From NCBI GenBank assembly GCA_902826485.1, contig CADEEZ010000010.1:25096-89095 (forward strand): 64,000 nucleotides of DNA. The letters run 5' to 3'. The position numbers and the translations under genes were made by a program. Below are positions 36,070 through 45,318 of the stretch, piece by piece; position 1 is the stretch's first letter, and each line of letters starts with the position of its first letter. This DNA comes from an uncultured Gammaproteobacteria bacterium (GTDB lineage Bacteria > Pseudomonadota > Gammaproteobacteria > Berkiellales > Berkiellaceae). Under the pieces are notes generated by a model. That model saw only the letters and a list, made by a program, of their open reading frames with translations, made no database searches and was not told the DNA's origin.

Positions 36070-37257
36070 TTATTCGCTAAATTCTTGCTTCAACGAATAG
36101 CTTTGCAAATAAGTCGAGAAATCTTTAAGCGCCTGAATATTGGTGTTTTCAGCTTCTTTACACCAGTTATGCAAGGCCTCGATAAGCTCTTTGCTGCTGG
36201 CATGCGTTTGGCTCCAAATGTGTACCAGCTTTTCACGTAGCTCTACCACACAGTTAAGCGCGCTATGCTGATGCATCACTTGCGTTAACTGCTGTTGTTG
36301 TGTTGTATCAACTAACGCTTTATCGCGTATTAAAGCTGTTTTGGCTGCTTGCCATGCAGAAGAATCTAATGACGCTGTGCCCGCCGATTTTTGTTTGGCT
36401 TGCTGAAAAATCGGTAATAAGACCGATTGGGTATAGCGAGACAATACTTGAAAACGATTATAAAAAACCGCGGTTACCGTATCGGCATCTAAAGACTTGC
36501 CTGGAATGATATTTTCTTGCGGCGCAACGCGCTTAACTTTGGCTAAACCCAATAACCGTAAAATAGTGATATATCCCCAGCCAATATCAAATTCCCATGG
36601 TTTCACTGAAAATTTAGCCGAAGTAGGATAGGTGTGATGGTTGTTATGCAGCTCTTCCCCGCCAATCAATAGGCCAACGGGAGACAAATTTGTGGAGGCA
36701 TCTTCGCATTCAAAATTACGATAACCCCAATGATGCCCAAGGCCGTTCACAACGCCTGCGGCAAAAAACGGAATCCAACACATTTGAACTGCCCAAATAG
36801 CAATCCCGGGCACGCCAAATAAAATGAGGTTCGCCAGAAGGGTAAGTTTTATGCCCATCTGACTTTGGGTGTAGACCTTATTTTCTAACCAATCGTTAGG
36901 GGTGCCTTTGCCGTACCTTTCGATGGTTTCTTTGTTAATGGCTTCTCTACGATAAAGTTCAGCACCTTGCCAAAGTACTTTTTTAATACCAAAAATAACA
37001 GGAGAATGCGGATCGTCCATGGTTTCACATTTTGCATGATGCTTACGGTGAATTGCCGTCCAGGCACGGGTTGATTGACCCGTGGTTAACCATAACCACA
37101 TTCTAAAGAAGTGTGACACAATAGGATGAACATCGAGCGCACGATGCGCCGAACAACGGTGTAAATAAATGGTCACCGCCAAAATAGTGATATGCGTAAA
37201 CCCAAGGGTAACCGCGATATAACCCCACCAATGTAGGGGGAACAAACCATAAAACAT
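36070..37257 (-). CDS. Acyl-CoA/lipid delta-9-type fatty acid desaturase
   Basis: This membrane di-iron enzyme should introduce a double bond into a saturated acyl chain. The 395-residue protein shows all three histidine boxes of the family: HRCSAHRAL, HRKHH and HNNHHTYP, with hydrophobic spans around them (GYIAVTLGFTHITILAVTIYL; LTLLANLILFGVPGIAIWAV). The C-terminal ~110 residues after the third box are hydrophilic and longer than the minimal core. It stands alone between the RhoGEF gene and the ABC operon and has its own terminator. Confidence 0.92.
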   Translation of the reverse strand: MFYGLFPLHWWGYIAVTLGFTHITILAVTIYLHRCSAHRALDVHPIVSHFFRMWLWLTTGQSTRAWTAIHRKHHAKCETMDDPHSPVIFGIKKVLWQGAELYRREAINKETIERYGKGTPNDWLENKVYTQSQMGIKLTLLANLILFGVPGIAIWAVQMCWIPFFAAGVVNGLGHHWGYRNFECEDASTNLSPVGLLIGGEELHNNHHTYPTSAKFSVKPWEFDIGWGYITILRLLGLAKVKRVAPQENIIPGKSLDADTVTAVFYNRFQVLSRYTQSVLLPIFQQAKQKSAGTASLDSSAWQAAKTALIRDKALVDTTQQQQLTQVMHQHSALNCVVELREKLVHIWSQTHASSKELIEALHNWCKEAENTNIQALKDFSTYLQSYSLKQEFSE

Positions 37258-37370
37258 AGGTGCCTCCTGTTTTATTGTTAAAATACTTTAATTTACTGAC
37301 TCACTTTAAAAACCAGCCAGCCTCTTGCTTTTTCTGCTGCATATTATAGGCTGAATGGGTAAAAGAAGAT

Positions 37371-38132
37371 ATGGATATAGAGACACGCATGGAAGACACT
37401 CAATTTACAGTTAGAGAAATTACTGTATCGCCTGCCCCCCTCGCCCCTAATTTGCTCGACAAATTCTCCCTGACCCTTCGGCCAGGCGATATTTTAGGCA
37501 TTTTGGGCAGCAATGGCGTAGGCAAAACAACCTTACTCAAATGCCTATCAGGCTGTCTAACGCCAAAAGCTGGTCAGATAACACTTGATCGCCATTCACT
37601 TTTTCAAAACATCCAGATTAAAAAAGACATTGGATTTTTACCTGACACTGTGCCCCTTATCCCCTATTTCACAGTCCAAGAGAATCTAAGTTGGATGGCA
37701 AAGTGCCGTGGACTGAACCAAGCTGAAACCACCAAAGCCATTGCATACGTCAGTGAAAGATTAGGGCTCATCCATTGGTCTGATATCTTAGCCAAGCATT
37801 TATCGTTAGGACAAAGAAAACTTGTCGGCATCGCAGGCACATTGATTCATCAACCCAAACTCACTATTTTAGATGAGCCATTGAATGATTTAGATACACA
37901 AGTACGCGAACGCGTGCTTGAAGTATTACGCGCAGTGGGCAAATATAGCATGGTCGTTTTTACCTCTCACTATTATCGCGATTTAGCCACTATTGCGAAT
38001 AAAATTTTATTGCTCGAAAAAGGGCAAGCCAGTTGGGTCTTAGATAAAACATCCCAACCAGAGGTAGTGCCTGTTGCCCGAAAACCCCGCAAAACCAAAG
38101 ACAAAAAAATCTTAGTGGAAAAAACCTCATGA
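37371..38132 (+). CDS. ABC transporter ATP-binding protein (gliding/GldA type)
   Basis: The 253-residue ATPase contains the Walker A motif GSNGVGKTT, an ABC signature LSLGQRK, Walker B LTILDEP and a switch histidine in FTSHYYRDL. It powers transport together with the downstream permease, whose start overlaps its stop by four bases (ATGA). A second in-frame ATG at 37389 would shorten it by six residues and fits the family start equally well. With the next two genes it forms the GldA-F-G-like arrangement found in many bacteria without gliding; the substrate is unknown. Confidence 0.9.
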   Translation: MDIETRMEDTQFTVREITVSPAPLAPNLLDKFSLTLRPGDILGILGSNGVGKTTLLKCLSGCLTPKAGQITLDRHSLFQNIQIKKDIGFLPDTVPLIPYFTVQENLSWMAKCRGLNQAETTKAIAYVSERLGLIHWSDILAKHLSLGQRKLVGIAGTLIHQPKLTILDEPLNDLDTQVRERVLEVLRAVGKYSMVVFTSHYYRDLATIANKILLLEKGQASWVLDKTSQPEVVPVARKPRKTKDKKILVEKTS

Positions 38133-38869
38133 AAAAAGTGCTGTTTTCTCATACGCTAAAACAATTAAGCTTGAGCCAAACCGCTTGGTGGCTTGCTGCG
38201 ATTGGGCTGGTTGTGCTTGGCACCATCGATTACAAATTAATCCAAGATTATTTAAGTTTGGCTAGCAATGGGTTATTAGAAGGCGACCCGGCTCGTGCGG
38301 GCATCACCGACGATATTATCAGGCCCCTAATGGGATATAGCCTTATCTATTTTGTGCTTGCCATTCCTTTGGTTTGTCTGCAAATTTTAGGCTTTGATAA
38401 ACAAATGGGGGTCATTCAGTTTTTACATACGTGTCCCATTGCACCTAAAGACTGGGTAATGGGAAAATATCTCGGTGCATTTGGCTATTTACTTGCTTTG
38501 CAAGCGTTGTTTGCGAGCATGATTTTGATTTTGCTCAAAGGCAATCATTTAGATATGGGGTTGTTCTGGTCTGATCAGCTTGCGTTGTTTTTAATTAACA
38601 TGAGTTTATTGGCTTTAGGGTTTTTAATCAGCAGTATTTTTACTAACCCTACTTTGGCTGCCGCCACGAATTTAATTTTAAATTTAGCATTATTAATGCT
38701 GCAATGGTTTTCACCTGCCTTGGCCGATTTTTCGCTCAGCCAACATACATTTGGGTTATTGCATGGGCAATTAAATACAGTTGATATAGGATTTTTTATG
38801 CTCGTGACATTTTTGGCACTGCGCTTTTGCATTAAGCTCAACCACTTGGAGAAAGCCAACCATGTTTAA
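38129..38869 (+). CDS. ABC transporter permease (GldF type)
   Basis: The 246-residue protein has about six hydrophobic spans (e.g. AWWLAAIGLVVLGTIDY, GYSLIYFVLAIPLVCLQILGF, LALFLINMSLLALGFLISSIF) and the pattern of ABC-2-type permeases. It lies between its ATPase and an auxiliary membrane protein gene, overlapping both by a few bases, so the three are surely co-translated. Substrate is not visible from sequence. Confidence 0.85.
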   Translation: MKKVLFSHTLKQLSLSQTAWWLAAIGLVVLGTIDYKLIQDYLSLASNGLLEGDPARAGITDDIIRPLMGYSLIYFVLAIPLVCLQILGFDKQMGVIQFLHTCPIAPKDWVMGKYLGAFGYLLALQALFASMILILLKGNHLDMGLFWSDQLALFLINMSLLALGFLISSIFTNPTLAAATNLILNLALLMLQWFSPALADFSLSQHTFGLLHGQLNTVDIGFFMLVTFLALRFCIKLNHLEKANHV

Positions 38870-40196
38870 TTCTTATTTAAAACTGAGCCGGTATTATCTA
38901 TTTTGGTGTCTGGTGGGATTAACGGCTTATTTATTATTAAAACAATTCCCGATTATTCTCGATTTAACACACAATAAACAACATACTTTAAGCGATACGA
39001 CCATCGGATTGCTTCAGAAAATTGAATCGCCAATTCATATTACCCTCTGTAGCGACAACAATGATAAATTATTAGAAACCCAAACATTAGTACAGTTATA
39101 TCAACAATATCATACAGTTTATTTCAATCGTAAAAGACCGCAAGGTGCAGACAAAATATTAATCAGTATTGACAATAAAGAACAAGAAATCTCGCTGTTA
39201 TCTCAACACTTAGACGAAGGCCTTTTAACCAAAACCATTTTTGAAACCTATCGAAAAGAAAACCAATGGGTGGCGTTTTTACAAGGCCATGGCGAACCTA
39301 AACCTTTTGGCGACGAAAAAACAAGTTTAGGTTGGTTTGCACAAGCCCTTAAAAACCAAGGATTCAAAGCGCAATCTTTGCCTCTATACGAAACCAATGT
39401 GATTCCCGACAATACACAATTATTGGTTATCGCTAATCCTAAAACCGAATTATTGCCCAAAGAGCTTGAGTTAATCAGTGGATATATTGAACGCGGCAAT
39501 AATGTTTTATGGCTAAGTGGCCCCGATGAAACACCCAGTTTAGCCCCTTTACTTACTGCATTAGGCCTTGAAAAATTACCAGGCACCGTGGTCGATGAAC
39601 ATGGCTACAAAATGGGCACACCGCATCCGGCCATTACGATTATTGATAAATACCCTCATCATGAATCCACCCAAGCGATTAATGAAATCACCGCTTTTCC
39701 TTGGGCATCGGCATTCAAATTAAATAAACAAAAAAATGACTGGCAAATTACGCCTATTTTAACCACGCACGCAAAAACCTGGACTGAAAAAGGGACGCTA
39801 TCAGGTCCTATCCAATATGACCGAGAAGAAGGCGAAGTGCCAGGTCCATTGACGATTGGATATGCGTTAAGTCAGGCTAAAAAAGAAGGCGGCGAACAAA
39901 AAATATTAATTATTGGCACGCCAAAATTTTTAACCAATTCGGCTATCACCAATTACGGTAACCTAAGTTTAGGGATGATGTTAACCAATTGGTTATCGAG
40001 CGATAACGCTTTGTTTAATATTCCTTATCCTGCTGTAAAAGATCTAACTTTACAACTTACCCCCTGGACAGGTTGGATGTTAGAGCATGGCCTACGTTGG
40101 GTATTGCCTATGATGATTTTATTAGGCTTGCTGGTGCATCAGCTCAGAAGGTATACAAGAAGTATGCATTTTTCGCGAGTGATTAAGGAACAATAA
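38862..40196 (+). CDS. GldG-like auxiliary ABC transport protein
   Basis: The 444-residue protein has an N-terminal membrane span (YYLFWCLVGLTAYLLLKQFP), a large extracytoplasmic domain beginning LDLTHNKQHTLSDTTIGLLQKIESPIHITL, typical of GldG/DUF4350-like proteins, and a C-terminal span (WVLPMMILLGLLVHQLRR). The extracytoplasmic part includes FLQGHGEPKPFGDE, a conserved region of this family. It overlaps the permease gene by eight bases. Its role with the transporter is inferred from family context. Confidence 0.82.
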   Translation: MFNSYLKLSRYYLFWCLVGLTAYLLLKQFPIILDLTHNKQHTLSDTTIGLLQKIESPIHITLCSDNNDKLLETQTLVQLYQQYHTVYFNRKRPQGADKILISIDNKEQEISLLSQHLDEGLLTKTIFETYRKENQWVAFLQGHGEPKPFGDEKTSLGWFAQALKNQGFKAQSLPLYETNVIPDNTQLLVIANPKTELLPKELELISGYIERGNNVLWLSGPDETPSLAPLLTALGLEKLPGTVVDEHGYKMGTPHPAITIIDKYPHHESTQAINEITAFPWASAFKLNKQKNDWQITPILTTHAKTWTEKGTLSGPIQYDREEGEVPGPLTIGYALSQAKKEGGEQKILIIGTPKFLTNSAITNYGNLSLGMMLTNWLSSDNALFNIPYPAVKDLTLQLTPWTGWMLEHGLRWVLPMMILLGLLVHQLRRYTRSMHFSRVIKEQ

Positions 40197-40337
40197 ATCC
40201 CCCCGCTCGCCAAAGGCTCACGACCCCCTTTTTCAAAGTGGGTAAAAAATCCCTGGATTATTCTGCACAAATGAACGTAGTGGGTTCGCCCCCTTTGATG
40301 CCAAAGGGGGCCGACGCAGAATGCGGCGGGGGGATTT
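40197..40337. repeat. C/G-rich inverted repeat between convergent genes
   Basis: ATCCCCCCGCTCGCC near 40198 and GGCGGGGGGATTT near 40326-40337 are inverted, and inner runs (GACCCCCTTTTTCAAAGTGGG; GCCCCCTTTGATGCCAAAGGGGG) give further hairpins. Related blocks lie at 11881-11932, 33531-33612 and 53499-53536, always at gene 3' ends. It probably works as a bidirectional terminator between the GldG-like gene and the ferredoxin gene and may be a dispersed repeat. Confidence 0.7.
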
Positions 40338-40343
40338 AAAGAT

Positions 40344-41056
<713 letters not shown>

Positions 41057-41062
41057 TTACCC

Positions 41063-42118
41063 TTATGTATATTTAAACTGTTGAACGGCTTGAACAAATG
41101 CAGACACATGTTCTACAGGAACATCTGGCAAAATGCCGTGCCCTAAATTCATGATGTGCCCTGGCATGGGACCATGCTTTTGCATAATACGAACCGTTTC
41201 TTGTTGAATGATTTCAGGTTTAGCATAAAGCATCATGGGATCTAAATTACCTTGTAATGTAATCTGATTGCCGACAATTTCTCGGGCTTGCTGAATATCA
41301 ATAGTCCAATCTAGGCCAATGCCTGTGCACCCGGTTTTGGCTATCGAGCCTAACCATTGTGCGCCTTGTTTGGTGAACAAAATCACCGGAAAATTGGGAT
41401 GCTGTTTTCGAATACCCGCCATAATTTTGGCCATGGGATCTAATGAAAAGGCTAAATACCTCGGCGTATCAACGATGCCGCCCCAGGTATCAAAAATCAT
41501 GACACAATCGGCACCCGCTGCAATTTGACCCAATAAATACGTAGTGCTTGCCTCTACTAATTTATTTAATAGCAGAGTTAAAGTAGCCGGATCTTGATAT
41601 AACCACGATTTAAAATTTTTAAAACCCGAACTTAATCCGCCACCGCCTTCTATCATATACGTGGCCACCGTAAATGGGCTACCACAAAAACCTATTAACG
41701 GCGTATTAAGCGGGTTTAATTGCTGCTTGGCTAATTTTATTGCTTCAAATACATACCCTAACTGTTGATTAAGGACATCTTTATCAAGTTGTAATGTCTC
41801 TATTGCTTGGCGGGTTCGAATAGGCTCTGGAAAGCGCGGACCTTCTCCTTCTTGAAAAGTTAAAGGCATCCCCATTGCGTTGGGCACCGTTAAAATATCG
41901 GAAAAAATAATGGCCGCATCGAGATTAAATCGACGAATAGGTTGCAAGGTCACTTCACAAGCCAGTTCAGGATTTTGACACAAGGCCAAAAAATGCTTGG
42001 CTTGTTGGCGTATGGCTCGGTATTCAGGTAAATACCGCCCTGCCTGCCGCATGAACCAGATAGGGGGCCTGTCGACAGATTCGCCTGCCAATGCTTTGAG
42101 AAATCGAGTGGTTTTCAT
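41063..42118 (-). CDS. hemE: Uroporphyrinogen decarboxylase
   Basis: HemE removes four carboxyl groups from uroporphyrinogen III in heme synthesis. The protein shows RPPIWFMRQAGRYLPEYR (substrate-binding Arg residues), FSDILTVPNAMG, GFCGSPFTVATYMIEGG, and GNLDPMMLYA. I start at ATG 42118 (MKTTRFLKAL), the position the family uses, giving 351 residues; a TTG-initiated extension to 42154 has no family support. The gene follows damX and precedes coaD on the same strand. Confidence 0.95.
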   Translation of the reverse strand: MKTTRFLKALAGESVDRPPIWFMRQAGRYLPEYRAIRQQAKHFLALCQNPELACEVTLQPIRRFNLDAAIIFSDILTVPNAMGMPLTFQEGEGPRFPEPIRTRQAIETLQLDKDVLNQQLGYVFEAIKLAKQQLNPLNTPLIGFCGSPFTVATYMIEGGGGLSSGFKNFKSWLYQDPATLTLLLNKLVEASTTYLLGQIAAGADCVMIFDTWGGIVDTPRYLAFSLDPMAKIMAGIRKQHPNFPVILFTKQGAQWLGSIAKTGCTGIGLDWTIDIQQAREIVGNQITLQGNLDPMMLYAKPEIIQQETVRIMQKHGPMPGHIMNLGHGILPDVPVEHVSAFVQAVQQFKYT

Positions 42119-42168
42119 GACTAGGATTGTACTCAAACTAGGTTGAGAAGCCAATTATCCGAGCCAAT

Positions 42169-43680
42169 CTATCCTTTTTTATTTGAGTTAACTATCTCAT
42201 CTTGAAGGCTCGCAAACTCTCGAACCCAGGGTTTAACTTTGGCATGATACAAGCTGTTAGGTAAGTGCTCTGTTGCTTTTTCAGCTTGTGTTTTAGTAGG
42301 ATAATCTCCCATCACCAAAACATGCCACGTTTTACCTTGGTGTTTTTTTTCCACTACCCAGGCTTTATCTAAGCCATGAGCTTGTTTAAAATTGACTACT
42401 TTTTCAGGCTCGTTTGAGCCATATAGCTGAACGGTATAATGGTGCTTATTTTTAGCCAAAATCGTTTTTTCGACGGTTTTATGCAAAGACTCGGGCTTAG
42501 GGGCTACTCGCTTGTCGGCTTGTTTTACTAATTTAACTTTCGGGTGATTTTTTTCTAGGGGCTCTTTATTTATATTCACGGTCGCAAGCTTAGTAGGCAC
42601 AGCTTTCGCTTCTTTCACCTTAAGCACGGGTTTAGGAGCCGCTTGAACAAAGGGCGGCAGCTCATGCATTTCTAACTCTCGTTCTGATTCAGTTTCTGAT
42701 TCTGACGCTGCGATAACAAGCGGCTCTGCTTGCACATAACTTCTTTTTTTAGAGAGGGTAGAAGCAGGAGCCGGCGTACTTAAGGCAACCATTTCTTCTG
42801 ATTCAGGTACAAATTGCGGCACTTCTTTCGCCTGCCAACTCCATAAACCCACGCCCACGATCGCGCCTAAATATAGTCCGTAAGCCACCGGATGAGAAAA
42901 TAAATGTTTATGCTTATAACGCTCTGCGCCTGTCGACTGAGTTTTGCCTTGCGCCTGTGACCAGTCATCCGATAACTCGTCTAATAAGTCGATATCGGTT
43001 TCTGCTATTGGATCGGGGCTAAAACCAGAAGTAATGGGATCTTCAAAATCACGCGAAGTGCTTGAGCCAAATTCTGGTGGGGCGATAGTACTTTTAGGTT
43101 TAACCGAGTCAAACAGAGGCGTTTCTGCCTTAACTAAAACAGGGTGAGAGAACTGTTGAGTGTAGCTTTGTCGCCAATTTGAAGGTAACGCTAATTCAAT
43201 GACGGTAGAATAGCTCCCCACTAAATTCGTGATTCGGTTCTGAGAAAATTGGTCTACTAATTTGTCTTCGCCTAATAAAACCAAATGCAATTGTCGTCTG
43301 GGCTCTTGATGAAAATTAACCAACCTCACCAACGCTTCGAGCATATCTAAACTTAATAACTGTGCATCTTCTACAAATAACGTCCAAATTTTTTGAACCG
43401 CCTCGCTAGATAATGGGCCATTTTGTGGCCAACTCATGCCAAATCCTTTGGCAATATTTTCCATCATTGTTTCAACAGAAAGCGTCGCGGTAATCACCAA
43501 TAGGTGTTTCTTAAGCTGAGGTGTGGGGTGTGCGAGGCAAAAATGAGCAAAAGCGGTTTTCCCGCCCCTTGCCGGTGCGGTAATCAACAAAATATTTTGA
43601 GAATATTGAATTAAATGCTGAATCAAATCAATTTTAGGCTGAAAATATTGCTCGGCCAGATGCATCGTTGGCATAGACAT
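42169..43680 (-). CDS. damX: DamX-like cell-division protein with AAA and SPOR domains
   Basis: The 503-residue protein combines an N-terminal AAA-type ATPase-like domain with a degenerate P-loop (TAPARGGKTAF), a single membrane span (AYGLYLGAIVGVGLWSW, ~276-292), a Pro/Glu-rich periplasmic linker, and a C-terminal SPOR domain (HHYTVQLYGSNEPEKVVNF then WHVLVMGDYPTKTQAEKA) that binds denuded septal peptidoglycan. E. coli DamX has the same membrane/SPOR design. The location after aroK-aroB matches the aroKB-damX order of enterobacteria and supports the name. Confidence 0.88.
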   Translation of the reverse strand: MSMPTMHLAEQYFQPKIDLIQHLIQYSQNILLITAPARGGKTAFAHFCLAHPTPQLKKHLLVITATLSVETMMENIAKGFGMSWPQNGPLSSEAVQKIWTLFVEDAQLLSLDMLEALVRLVNFHQEPRRQLHLVLLGEDKLVDQFSQNRITNLVGSYSTVIELALPSNWRQSYTQQFSHPVLVKAETPLFDSVKPKSTIAPPEFGSSTSRDFEDPITSGFSPDPIAETDIDLLDELSDDWSQAQGKTQSTGAERYKHKHLFSHPVAYGLYLGAIVGVGLWSWQAKEVPQFVPESEEMVALSTPAPASTLSKKRSYVQAEPLVIAASESETESERELEMHELPPFVQAAPKPVLKVKEAKAVPTKLATVNINKEPLEKNHPKVKLVKQADKRVAPKPESLHKTVEKTILAKNKHHYTVQLYGSNEPEKVVNFKQAHGLDKAWVVEKKHQGKTWHVLVMGDYPTKTQAEKATEHLPNSLYHAKVKPWVREFASLQDEIVNSNKKG

Positions 43681-43693
43681 GGTGTGCGCTCTC

Positions 43694-44809
43694 CTATCTT
43701 GCTCCCAACATCAATAAAATCGGTTTAAGTGAATCTTCTAAGCTGCCACTTATCAATATAGGGTGTCCCATTTTTTTTAATAACACCCACTTTAATTGAC
43801 CTGCTCGCTTTTTTTTATCCAGCTTAAGGTAACTGATAATTTTTTCAATTTTCACCCCAGCATCTATGCTAGAATCTAGGGTAACTGGCAATCCAAACTT
43901 AGTTAGTAAATCAATTAATTCTGTCGTCTTATCAGCAGATATGCCAAACTGCTCTTCAGACAATTTCATTGCCGCAATCATCCCAATCGCGACTGCTTCA
44001 CCATGTAAATAATGGTGGTATCCTGTGGCACTTTCTATTGCATGTCCTATTGTATGCCCAAAATTGAGCCATTGCCTGCAATCTTGATCTTGTACGTCTT
44101 TAGCAACCAACTCAGCTTTTAGCCGGATAGACTCGGTCACCAAAGTATTTAATACGTCGGGCTCTCGACTAAGAATAGCGTCTGCATTTTCTTTAAGCCA
44201 ATTAAAATAGTCTTCTGAACACACCATGCCATGTTTAACCGCTTCGGCCAATCCGGATTGAAACTCTCTATCAGGCAGGGTGGTTAAAAAATAGCTATCA
44301 CAGATCACTTGCTTGGGCGGGTAAAACGTCCCAACCAAATTTTTGCCTTCGGGCAAATTAACGCCTGTTTTACCCCCAATGGCAGCATCAATTTGTGCCA
44401 ATAAAGTGGTGGGGCAATAAATAAAATTGACCCCTCGTAAATAACAAGCGGCCACAAATCCGGTTAAATCGCCTACCACTCCGCCGCCAATGGCCACTAA
44501 ATTTAATGCTCGGCTAAATTCATTTCCAACTAAAAATTCAATCACTTGCTGAAAAAAATCGAGATTTTTATTGCTTTCTCCCGAAGGAAAAACAAATCGA
44601 GCAAAGTGCTTAGGAGGGTACAAATTCACCCATTTCATGATCTGGGCTTGGTGAAGTGCCGCAACTTGACTGTCTATCACCAAACACACTTCTTGATTTA
44701 AGAAGCAGTCTTTTAAATTTTGCTCACTTACCTCACACCCAATCTGAACAGGATAAACGACATCAGGGGATGAAAAGGTGAGGGTTAAAGTTCGTTCTGC
44801 GGGTTTAAT
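43694..44809 (-). CDS. aroB: 3-Dehydroquinate synthase, probable ATT start codon
   Basis: AroB cyclises DAHP to 3-dehydroquinate, step two of the shikimate pathway, with NAD and zinc. Motifs include [39 protein letters not shown] and the metal-binding GHTIGHAIE. The first conventional start (GTG 44689) would cut off the N-terminal strand region. Upstream, in frame back to 44809, lie [20 protein letters not shown] and EVCLVID, which align with the family's first 40 residues, yet no ATG, GTG or TTG exists before the stop at 44813-44815. ATT at 44807-44809 is the best candidate, inside the last codons of aroK, giving 371 residues. Confidence 0.9.
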   Translation of the reverse strand: MKPAERTLTLTFSSPDVVYPVQIGCEVSEQNLKDCFLNQEVCLVIDSQVAALHQAQIMKWVNLYPPKHFARFVFPSGESNKNLDFFQQVIEFLVGNEFSRALNLVAIGGGVVGDLTGFVAACYLRGVNFIYCPTTLLAQIDAAIGGKTGVNLPEGKNLVGTFYPPKQVICDSYFLTTLPDREFQSGLAEAVKHGMVCSEDYFNWLKENADAILSREPDVLNTLVTESIRLKAELVAKDVQDQDCRQWLNFGHTIGHAIESATGYHHYLHGEAVAIGMIAAMKLSEEQFGISADKTTELIDLLTKFGLPVTLDSSIDAGVKIEKIISYLKLDKKKRAGQLKWVLLKKMGHPILISGSLEDSLKPILLMLGAR

Positions 44810-45312
44810 AGCTCAATAACCTCTTGTGAAACAGTTCGAACCGATTTACCATCCGTGCTCACAACAATATCTGCAATTTCACGATATAAGTGATCTCGCT
44901 CATCCATCAGCTTATTTAACACTTCTCCTGGCTCAACGCCTCTCAGCAGAGGCCTTCTTCTGTCTCTTGCTGTCCGTTTAACCTGCTGAGAAACGGTGGC
45001 ATATAAATAGACCACCGTGCCTCGAGCCGCTAAATTTTTTCGATTTTCAGGAGAAGCAACGGCCCCTCCCCCGGTCGCTAACAAAATACCTTGAAGGGCA
45101 GTCAGTTCATCTATGATATTTTCTTCTCGAACTCTAAATCCTTCTTCGCCTTCTACGTCGAAAATCCACCCCAGATCAGCTCCGGTGCGTTCTTCAATTT
45201 CGATATCGGCATCATAAAAATCTAATTTTAAATCACGGGCTAATTGGCGCCCAATGGTGCTTTTACCTGCCCCCATAGGGCCAATTAAAAATATATTATT
45301 AGGTTTATTCAT
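44785..45312 (-). CDS. aroK: Shikimate kinase
   Basis: Shikimate kinase phosphorylates shikimate at the 3-hydroxyl with ATP. The 175-residue protein has the P-loop [15 protein letters not shown], the shikimate-binding [11 protein letters not shown] (normally D.D..IE...G), and [11 protein letters not shown], with the RRPLL lid segment. The gene follows pilQ by six bases. The aroB reading frame extends into its last codons, suggesting translational coupling. Confidence 0.96.
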   Translation of the reverse strand: MNKPNNIFLIGPMGAGKSTIGRQLARDLKLDFYDADIEIEERTGADLGWIFDVEGEEGFRVREENIIDELTALQGILLATGGGAVASPENRKNLAARGTVVYLYATVSQQVKRTARDRRRPLLRGVEPGEVLNKLMDERDHLYREIADIVVSTDGKSVRTVSQEVIELLNPQNEL

Positions 45313-45318
45313 TATTAC

